Below, in pieces: positions 1 through 5,228 of a stretch of 5,980 bases of DNA. Numbering within the stretch: the stretch's first letter is position 1; the number at the start of each line of letters is the position of its first letter. Where the stretch lies: contig JAEWGK010000035.1 in assembly GCA_023388385.1 (NCBI GenBank), positions 1 through 5,980 of the forward strand, written 5' to 3'. The notes below the pieces were generated by a model. It made no database searches. It was not told the DNA's origin and saw only the letters and a list, made by a program, of their open reading frames with translations. Source of the stretch: Actinomycetes bacterium. Its GTDB lineage: Bacteria; Actinomycetota; Actinomycetes; Mycobacteriales; Mycobacteriaceae. Position numbers and translations under genes: made by a program.

Positions 1-1
1 G

Positions 2-205
2 GAGCACACCACCGGCGCGGCCCTGGCATTGCGTGACGACGGGCGCCGGGCGGACGAGGAGCTGACACGCCGCTACCGCGTCCGCGCATCCCGGGCGAGC
101 TCCGCGGAGATCGATTCGTCCGCGCTGGGCGACGGACTGCGCGCCGCGAGCGACGTCGACCTCGGGGCGCGGAGGATGACGCCCCGCAGGGCGATCGAGG
201 CTTAG
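2..205 (+). CDS. C-terminal part of an unrecognised protein (5' end outside window)
   Basis: This frame is open from the left edge to a TAG at 203-205, giving about 67 residues that begin EHTTGAALALRDDG and end RMTPRRAIEA. I do not recognise the family. Coding is supported by codon composition: nearly every third base in this frame is G or C, as in the clear genes of the window. The fragment is rich in Arg, Ala, Asp and Glu and shows no membrane segment, no cysteine and no known catalytic motif. It converges on the helicase gene, and the two stop codons overlap (TAG at 203-205 on plus, TAA at 204-202 on minus), so no intergenic space separates them. It could be the tail of any cytoplasmic protein. 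A spurious open frame is possible over so short a stretch of GC-rich DNA, but the third-base bias makes that less likely. Confidence 0.5.
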   Translation, partial: EHTTGAALALRDDGRRADEELTRRYRVRASRASSAEIDSSALGDGLRAASDVDLGARRMTPRRAIEA

Positions 206-2979
206 GCTCCCGCGCTCGCGCCGTCGCACGGTCCCGCGCCTGAGCACTCGTCCGGGTCGTCCTTCCCGGGCTCCGGGCCCTCCGCCTCCCCGTCCGCCCC
301 GTCGAAGCCGAGCCGCCGGCGTTCCGCGGCGATGATCGTGCGGGCGAGATCGCCCTCGGAGACGTCCACGGCGTCCGGGGCCTCGGCCGTCTCGCTCGAG
401 CGGGCGTAGGCGTCGAAGATCCGGCGCTTGTCGGCGAGGATCTCCAGCAGCCTCTCGTCGGCGGTCTCGTCGCCGACGAGCCTGTGGACGACGACCTGGG
501 AGGTCTGCCCCATGCGGTGCACGCGGGCGATGGCCTGATCCTCGATGGTGGGCTTGACCTGTGGCTCGACGAGGACGACGACGCCTGCGGCCTGGATGTT
601 CAGGCCCGTGCCGCCCGCCGTGATCTGGGACAGAAGCACCGCGCCGGCCGGTGCCCGGCCAAATTCGTCGACCATCTCCTGACGGCGGTCCGGCGGCACC
701 GAGCCGGTCAGCACGCCGACGACGGCATCGCCGAACTCGCTCCGCAGCACCTCGAGCACGTCGAGGAAGAAGGAGAAGATCAGCACCCGGCGGCCCGCCT
801 CCGCCGCCTCATCGACGATGCCGCGGATGCGCTCCAGCTTCGCCGGCCGCGACTCCGGGGTCGTCATCGGGGCACGGCGCATCGCCATCCAGTTGGACTG
901 CGCCACCGCCTCGTCGTAGTGGCGCCGATCCTCGGCGGTGAGAGCCACCCAGTCGATCTGGTCGACGAGCTCCGGAAGCTCGTCGAGCACGTCGTCCTGG
1001 TTGCGGCGCAGGTACGCGGGCGCGATGGCCGCTCGGAACACCGCGGCGGGCAGCCCCTGCCGTTCGTCGTCGAGCAGGTCCGGCTGCACCATGCGCACGA
1101 GGTTGGCGAACTCGGACACCCGGTTCTCCAGTGGAGTGCCCGTGAGCAGCAGAGCGTGATCGGCCGCGCCGACGAGGGCCGCGACCGCCCGGCTCCGCTG
1201 GGCCTCCGGGTTCTTCACCATGTGGGCCTCGTCGACGATGATGAGGGACGGCGCGCCGGCGGCGGAGAAGTCGATGGTCCTGGCCCCGTCGAAGGTGCAG
1301 ACGCAGATGCCGCCGAGGTCCGCCCACGCCCTCACGGCGTCGTCCTTCCCAGCCCCATGGGCGCGGTGGACCATGAGGTCGGTGAACCGGCGCGACTCCC
1401 GTATCCAGTTGACGACGACGGCGGCGGGGCACACGACGAGGATGAGCGGGGTCTCCCCGGCCGCCTCCTCGACCGCCGCGACGTGGGCCGCCGCGGCGAG
1501 GGCCTGGACGGTCTTGCCCAGGCCCATTTCGTCGCCGAGGATGACCTTGCGCTGCACGAGGGCGAACCGGGCGCCGAAGGACTGGTATCCGCGCAGGTGC
1601 AGATCTCGCAGGTGGGTCCGGTCCAGGTGGAGATCGCGGATCTTCTGGAGCGTCGACGCGTCGAGATCCACGGCGCCCTCGACCTCGCGCTGCAGCAGCG
1701 ACGCGAGCAGGCCCTGGTAATGGGCCGGCCGCGACAGGTAGTCCGTCCAGGCCGCGTCGCCGAGGTCGTGGACGACGACCGGGATGAGCGACTGCGGGTG
1801 CGCGTCGGCCCAGGCGAGGTCGTCGAGAAAGCGCGACCACGCGACCCCCGCGGCATCGCCGGACAGCGCCACGGGCCATGGTTCGGGGGACGTCGTCTCC
1901 GGGACGACTGCCGCGCAGTCGAGCAGCCGGGACCGCCGGGCGCGCTCGACCTCGTCCAGATCGTCGACCTGGTCGTAGCGGTGCAGGACGCGCACCAGCT
2001 GCACGGCGGCGGACGTCGGCTCGTCGCCGATGGACGACCCCGCGTTCGATTCGGCCTCGGTCCGCAGCGTCTGTGCGGCCGCCCGCAGCCGGCGCGCCGT
2101 GCGCTCCCCGATTCCCGGGACGGTGCGCAAGACGTGCTCGGGGGTGCGCAGAACGTCGGCGACCGTCGTCACGCGCACCTGCTCCAGACCGGAGAACCGC
2201 AGGCGTTCGTCGGTGACGGTCTTCAGCGCGTCGACGGGGAGGCCGGTGAGCAGGCGTTCGGCACGCTCCCCGGCGAGGGCGCGCAGGCGGCGTTCGGCCT
2301 CCGCTCGGAGGTTCGGCTCGGAGTCGGGATCGGCGGCGAGCGTCCGTGCCCGGGCGAGCACCCGCTGGCACAGGTCGGGGTCGAGCCACGTCCATTCCAC
2401 GTCGCCAAGACCGGCGCGCCGCGCCACGGCGTCCCGCACGGCCTCGAGGAGATGCGGCGGACATCCGTGGCCGCCGGGCAGGAGGGGCACGCCGGAGGTC
2501 TCCTGAATGCGCGCTGCGGAGCCCGCACGGTCCAGCAGCGCGGCGGCGTCGGCGACGGCGGCGTCGACGCCCGGGCCGTCGAGGACGGCGGCGAGCTCGG
2601 CGGCCGCGGCCTCCGCCCGGCGGGTGCGGCCCCCGCGGAACAGCCTGCCGAACAAGCCCGGGGCGGCGTCGGCGGCGACGTCGCGCAGGACGGCGATGCG
2701 GGCGGCCAGGCCTTCTGCCCGGTTCAGCGTGGCGGCCGCACCCGGGGACGACGCAGCCTCGAAACCCGCCAGGAGCCCCCGTGGCCAGGCATGCGGTGCC
2801 GGCGGGAAGAGGAGGATGCGCGCGTCGCCGAGGTCGTCGCCGTCTGGCAGATCGACGGCCGGGGGCGACCATGGCCCCGCGGTGCGGGCGGCGTCGGCGT
2901 TCAGCGCCCGGGCTCCCGCGCCGACGGCGGTGACGCGGTCCGCACGGTCCAGCAGTGCGCGGAGGGCGACGGCGTCCAT
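202..2979 (-). CDS. SNF2-family (DEAD/DEAH) helicase/DNA translocase with N-terminal helix-hairpin-helix
   Basis: The 925-residue protein carries a complete superfamily 2 SNF2-type motor in its C-terminal half. Visible motifs are an LRGYQ segment at about 462-466, Walker A GDEMGLGKT at 482-490, motif II DEAH at 583-586, motif III TGTP at 613-616, motif V ITAGGTGLN at 786-794 and motif VI QAIARVHRMGQ at 815-825, with arginine-finger candidates R819 and R822. The usual WWNP before motif VI is replaced by QVKP (807-810). The N-terminal half has an Ala/Arg-rich, possibly coiled segment near 119-135 and a helix-hairpin-helix around 279-306 (core VPGIGERTARRL), which normally binds DNA backbone non-specifically. 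The last 30 or so residues are acidic, Gly-rich and probably disordered. By family, it should use ATP to translocate on double-stranded DNA in repair, recombination or remodelling; the exact role is not known. The ATG lies 15 nt after the hisS stop with no good Shine-Dalgarno, so translation is probably coupled to hisS. No in-frame alternative start nearby is better. Confidence 0.95.
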   Translation of the reverse strand: MDAVALRALLDRADRVTAVGAGARALNADAARTAGPWSPPAVDLPDGDDLGDARILLFPPAPHAWPRGLLAGFEAASSPGAAATLNRAEGLAARIAVLRDVAADAAPGLFGRLFRGGRTRRAEAAAAELAAVLDGPGVDAAVADAAALLDRAGSAARIQETSGVPLLPGGHGCPPHLLEAVRDAVARRAGLGDVEWTWLDPDLCQRVLARARTLAADPDSEPNLRAEAERRLRALAGERAERLLTGLPVDALKTVTDERLRFSGLEQVRVTTVADVLRTPEHVLRTVPGIGERTARRLRAAAQTLRTEAESNAGSSIGDEPTSAAVQLVRVLHRYDQVDDLDEVERARRSRLLDCAAVVPETTSPEPWPVALSGDAAGVAWSRFLDDLAWADAHPQSLIPVVVHDLGDAAWTDYLSRPAHYQGLLASLLQREVEGAVDLDASTLQKIRDLHLDRTHLRDLHLRGYQSFGARFALVQRKVILGDEMGLGKTVQALAAAAHVAAVEEAAGETPLILVVCPAAVVVNWIRESRRFTDLMVHRAHGAGKDDAVRAWADLGGICVCTFDGARTIDFSAAGAPSLIIVDEAHMVKNPEAQRSRAVAALVGAADHALLLTGTPLENRVSEFANLVRMVQPDLLDDERQGLPAAVFRAAIAPAYLRRNQDDVLDELPELVDQIDWVALTAEDRRHYDEAVAQSNWMAMRRAPMTTPESRPAKLERIRGIVDEAAEAGRRVLIFSFFLDVLEVLRSEFGDAVVGVLTGSVPPDRRQEMVDEFGRAPAGAVLLSQITAGGTGLNIQAAGVVVLVEPQVKPTIEDQAIARVHRMGQTSQVVVHRLVGDETADERLLEILADKRRIFDAYARSSETAEAPDAVDVSEGDLARTIIAAERRRLGFDGADGEAEGPEPGKDDPDECSGAGPCDGASAGA

Positions 2980-2988
2980 GTCCGGGCG

Positions 2989-3001
2989 GGCCTATCAGGC
3001 C
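2989..3001. repeat. Small inverted repeat over the hisS stop codons
   Basis: GGCCT and AGGCC form 5-bp arms around a 3-nt loop. They span the in-frame tandem stops TGA-TAG that end hisS, just before the helicase start codon. There is no T-run after it, so it is not an intrinsic terminator. It might modestly affect translational coupling, but a stem this short can arise by chance in such GC-rich DNA. Confidence 0.3.
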
Positions 3002-4275
3002 AGGCGGGCGGCGAGCGTCGCGACGGCGCCGTCGAGGGAGACCGCCTCCTGGGAGTGCGCGGCCAGGTCCTTTACCTGGACCTCGCCGGCCTCCAGCTCG
3101 CGGTCGCCGAGCACCAGGGCGAGGCGGGCGCCGGCGCGATCCGCGCCCTTCATCGCGCCCTTGAGGCCGCGGTCGCCGTAGCTCATGTCGGCGGAGACGC
3201 CGGCGGCGCGGAGTTCGTCGACGAGGCGGGCCATGCGGCGCTTGGCCTCCGGGCCCATCGCGACGCCGTAGACGTCGACGCGGCCGCCCGCGCCGAGCGC
3301 GACGCCCTCGGTCTCCAGGGCGAGGATGGACCTGTCCAGGCCGAGACCGAAGCCGATGCCGGAGAGGTCCTGGCCGCCGAGCTGCCCCATGAGGCCGTCG
3401 TAGCGCCCGCCGCCGCCGATGCCGGACTGGGCGCCGAGGCCGTCGTGGACGAACTCGAAGCAGGTCTTTGTGTAGTAGTCCAGGCCGCGGACCATGCGCG
3501 GGTTGACCACGTAGGCCACGCCCATGTCGTCGAGGAGCCCGGTGACCGTCTCGAAGTGGGTGCGGCACTCGTCGGACAGGTGATCGAGCATGACCGGGGC
3601 GTCGGCGGTCATCTCCTTGACCTCGGGGCGCTTGTCATCGAGGACGCGCAGGGGGTTGATCTCCGCGCGGTGGCGCGTCTCCTCGTCCAGGGGCAGGGCG
3701 AACAGGAAGTCCTGCAGCTTGCGGCGGTAGGCCGGGCGGCAGGTGTCGTCGCCCAGGGAGGTGATCTCCAGGCGCTGGCCCGTCAGGCCGATACCCCGGA
3801 AGCAGGCGTCGGCCAGGGCGACGACCTCCGCGTCGAGGGCCGGGTCGTCGACGCCGATCGCCTCCACGCCGAACTGCTGCAGCTGGCGGTAGCGGCCGGC
3901 CTGCGGGCGCTCGTAACGGAAGAACGGGCCGGTGTAGGACAGCTTCACGGGCAGCTGGCCGCGGTCCAGGCCGTGTTCGATGACGGCTCGCATGACGCCG
4001 GCCGTGCCCTCCGGGCGCAGCGTCACGGAGCGGTCGCCGCGGTCGGCGAAGGTGTACATCTCCTTCGACACGACGTCCGTGGACTCGCCGACGCCGCGGG
4101 CGAACAGACCGGTGTCCTCGAAGATCGGCAGCTCGATGTGCTCGTAGCCCGCGAGCCGCGCCCGGCGGGTGTACTCCGCGCGGACCGCCTCGAAGGTGCG
4201 GGAGGCCCGCGGCACGTAGTCCGGGACGCCCTTCGGGGCGGAGAACGGCTGAATCTTCTGCTTCTTCTCGGTCAC
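2995..4275 (-). CDS. hisS: Histidyl-tRNA synthetase
   Basis: A class II aminoacyl-tRNA synthetase that activates histidine with ATP and charges tRNA-His in the cytoplasm. The 426-residue length is normal for the bacterial enzyme. The N-terminus has the family segment SAPKGVPDY (12-20). The TLRPEGTAG loop is at 85-93, and motif 2 runs from about 116 to 138 ([19 protein letters not shown]), with R120 in the ATP-binding position. The histidine-specific signature RGLDYYTKT is at 263-271, where R263 corresponds to the conserved catalytic arginine of His[10 protein letters not shown] follows at 288-295, and motif 3 [11 protein letters not shown] is at 306-316. Residues from about 333 to the end form the anticodon-binding domain. 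All expected catalytic residues appear present. The start is GTG, chosen because the protein then begins [15 protein letters not shown] as in actinobacterial HisRS and no other start is near. There is no clear Shine-Dalgarno, but a TAATAT box lies 7 nt upstream, suggesting a leaderless transcript in addition to read-through from the MBL gene 18 nt away. It ends in tandem stops, TGA then TAG. Confidence 0.98.
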   Translation of the reverse strand: MTEKKQKIQPFSAPKGVPDYVPRASRTFEAVRAEYTRRARLAGYEHIELPIFEDTGLFARGVGESTDVVSKEMYTFADRGDRSVTLRPEGTAGVMRAVIEHGLDRGQLPVKLSYTGPFFRYERPQAGRYRQLQQFGVEAIGVDDPALDAEVVALADACFRGIGLTGQRLEITSLGDDTCRPAYRRKLQDFLFALPLDEETRHRAEINPLRVLDDKRPEVKEMTADAPVMLDHLSDECRTHFETVTGLLDDMGVAYVVNPRMVRGLDYYTKTCFEFVHDGLGAQSGIGGGGRYDGLMGQLGGQDLSGIGFGLGLDRSILALETEGVALGAGGRVDVYGVAMGPEAKRRMARLVDELRAAGVSADMSYGDRGLKGAMKGADRAGARLALVLGDRELEAGEVQVKDLAAHSQEAVSLDGAVATLAARLA

Positions 4276-4282
4276 CCGCCAG

Positions 4283-4288
4283 ATATTA
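4283..4288 (-). promoter_or_regulatory. Putative -10 element of an hisS promoter (leaderless start)
   Basis: On the minus strand TAATAT is followed by exactly 7 nt (CTGGCGG) and then the GTG of hisS. It fits the actinobacterial TANNNT -10 pattern. The spacing would put transcription start at or within a base or two of the first base of the start codon. It sits in an AT-rich patch confined to the 18-nt gap, unusual in a window this GC-rich. No -35 match is seen 16-18 nt upstream and there is no TGN extension, so this rests on the -10 and its position only. Confidence 0.4.
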
Positions 4289-4293
4289 CGTGG

Positions 4294-4971
4294 CTATCGC
4301 ACCTGCGCGAGGAAGGGGTTGGATGCCCGCTCCCGGCCGATTGTCGACGTGGCGCCGTGGCCCGGCAGGATCGGCAGCTCGTCCTCCAGCGGCAGCACCC
4401 GGTCGCGCAGCGACGCCATCATCGCCTCCGGGTCCGCGCCGGGGAGGTCGGTGCGGCCGATGGACCCGGCGAACAGGACGTCGCCGGAGACGATGACGTC
4501 CTCGGCGCCGTCGGAGACGCGCAGCATGACGCAGCCCGGCGAATGCCCGGGGGCGTGGATGACGGAGAACACGAGCCCGCCGTACTTCACCTCGTCGCCG
4601 TCCTCGAGGTCACGGATGTCCTCCGGCGGCGTCATCTCCGTGACCCGGAACATCGCGCCCAGGCTGAGCCCCGCGCCGATCATGGGATTCTCCAGCATGA
4701 ATCGGTCGTTGGAGTTGATGAGCACCGGCACATCCCACTCCTCGGCGACCTCGCCGACGTCGCGGGTGTGATCGATGTGTCCGTGGGTCAGCAGCACCGC
4801 CTCGGGGACGAGCCTGCGGGAGCCGAGCTCCTCCACCAGCCGGGCGTGGGCGCCCATGCCGGGGTCGATGATGACGCAGGGTCGCGGTGCGCCGTCGCCG
4901 GCGTCGTCGTGACCGGTGGCGACGTAGCAGTTCGTCTGCAGCGGGCCGGCGGGGAAGCCGAAAATCTCCAT
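4294..4971 (-). CDS. MBL-fold metallo-hydrolase, glyoxalase II (GloB)-like
   Basis: A 225-residue cytoplasmic hydrolase of the metallo-beta-lactamase fold, close in size and motifs to small GloB/YcbL-type proteins. The dinuclear metal site is complete. THGHIDHT at 62-69 supplies H63, H65, D67 and H68. The other ligands are H143 in PGHSPG, D164 in VSGDVLF and H205 in LPGHG. The N-terminus MEIFGFPAGPLQTNCYV and the segment IGRTDLPGADP (171-181) are typical of this subgroup. Family members hydrolyse thioesters such as S-lactoylglutathione, but most actinobacteria lack glutathione, so the substrate here is unknown; a mycothiol thioester is conceivable but only inferred. The start is the ATG at 4971-4969 because a perfect AGGAGG lies 7 nt upstream and the protein then begins with the family N-terminus. 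The frame stays open upstream to 5175, but that 68-codon extension is low-complexity and covers the promoter region. The gene is first in the unit with hisS and the helicase. Confidence 0.93.
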   Translation of the reverse strand: MEIFGFPAGPLQTNCYVATGHDDAGDGAPRPCVIIDPGMGAHARLVEELGSRRLVPEAVLLTHGHIDHTRDVGEVAEEWDVPVLINSNDRFMLENPMIGAGLSLGAMFRVTEMTPPEDIRDLEDGDEVKYGGLVFSVIHAPGHSPGCVMLRVSDGAEDVIVSGDVLFAGSIGRTDLPGADPEAMMASLRDRVLPLEDELPILPGHGATSTIGRERASNPFLAQVR

Positions 4972-4978
4972 GTCGGTG

Positions 4979-4984
4979 CCTCCT
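4979..4984 (-). promoter_or_regulatory. Shine-Dalgarno of the MBL hydrolase
   Basis: AGGAGG on the minus strand with a 7-nt spacer to the ATG at 4971. It is the strongest ribosome-binding site in the window and decides the start codon against the longer open frame that begins at 5175. Confidence 0.85.
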
Positions 4985-5065
4985 GTCGTGGGATGAACGT
5001 GGGCCGGGTGGACACGCGGTCCCCGGGGCGGACGGGACCATTCATGCGCCGAACGTTTCCCCGAC

Positions 5066-5071
5066 ACCCTA
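5066..5071 (-). promoter_or_regulatory. Putative -10 element for the MBL-hisS-helicase unit
   Basis: TAGGGT on the minus strand (context CCGGTAGGGTGTCGG) fits the actinobacterial TANNNT -10 pattern. It would give a leader of roughly 85-90 nt before the MBL ATG. No convincing -35 is seen at the usual distance. It is one of very few T-containing hexamers of this form in the region. Confidence 0.35.
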
Positions 5072-5093
5072 CCGGCCTCGGGCAACGCCGGCC

Positions 5094-5118
5094 GCCGCGC
5101 TCCCCCGGGGCGCGCGGC
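5094..5118. repeat. 25-nt near-perfect inverted repeat between divergent promoters
   Basis: Two 12-nt arms (5094-5105 and 5107-5118) flank a single central C. They match at 11 of 12 positions: GCCGCGC and GCGCGGC outside, CCCC and GGGG inside, with one mismatched pair (T5101/C5111). It lies upstream of the putative MBL -10 and about 55 bp upstream of the putative ppiB -10. It could be an operator for a dimeric regulator or a very stable hairpin. No T-run follows on either strand, so an intrinsic terminator is unlikely. Its composition is only G and C apart from one T, so some self-complementarity is expected by chance. Confidence 0.5.
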
Positions 5119-5172
5119 GCATGCGTCCGCCGCGTTCCCGCGGGGCGCGCCCGCATCCGGGCCCGCGCCGGG

Positions 5173-5178
5173 CATAAT
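5173..5178 (+). promoter_or_regulatory. Putative -10 element of the ppiB promoter
   Basis: CATAAT matches the TATAAT consensus at five of six positions and stands alone in GC-rich DNA. It predicts a transcription start near 5185 and a leader of about 45 nt. No TTGACA-like -35 is visible 16-18 nt upstream, where the sequence is nearly all G and C. Confidence 0.45.
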
Positions 5179-5212
5179 GGACCCCCGTATCCCCAGACCG
5201 CCCCGAACAACC

Positions 5213-5222
5213 GGAAGGCAGG
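5213..5222 (+). promoter_or_regulatory. Ribosome-binding region of ppiB
   Basis: The purine-rich stretch GGAAGGCAGG precedes the GTG at 5229. GGAAGG lies 10 nt and AGG lies 6 nt from the start codon. It supports the GTG rather than the internal ATG at 5271, which would remove the charged N-terminal segment before the membrane anchor. Confidence 0.45.
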
Positions 5223-5228
5223 CACGAC

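Larger units (their letters stand above)
4972..5228. other. Divergent intergenic/promoter region between the MBL gene and ppiB
   Basis: These 257 nt separate the divergent start codons. They contain a strong ribosome-binding site for the MBL gene at the left end, candidate -10 boxes for both directions about 100 bp apart, a 25-nt inverted repeat between them, and a second short palindrome GGGCGCGCCC at 5143-5152. The open frames crossing the region on both strands look like by-products of its GC content. Confidence 0.8.

Noticed and set aside
180..193. Short hairpin CGCCC-CGCA-GGGCG just after the helicase stop, as a possible terminator
   Set aside because: The stem is only 5 bp, there is no T-run on the minus strand after it, and it lies inside the coding frame of the converging left-edge gene.
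2536..2700. Runs of GGCGGCGTC-like repeats in the helicase gene
   Set aside because: They encode an Ala/Asp-rich helical segment and are imperfect; this is ordinary codon and residue bias, not a repeat element.
809..3568. A 919-codon minus-strand frame overlapping the helicase and hisS
   Set aside because: It is an Arg/Pro/Gly-rich frame-shifted shadow of the two real genes and shows no recognisable motif.
5030..5062. GGAAAC on the minus strand as a possible -35 of an extracytoplasmic-function sigma factor promoter for the MBL unit
   Set aside because: No GTT-type -10 is found at the expected distance; the nearest candidate reads GTC.
4972..5175. A 68-residue N-terminal extension of the MBL hydrolase
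   Set aside because: The extension is low-complexity, crosses the promoter region and inverted repeat, and bypasses a perfect AGGAGG 7 nt before the ATG at 4971, after which the protein begins with the family N-terminus.
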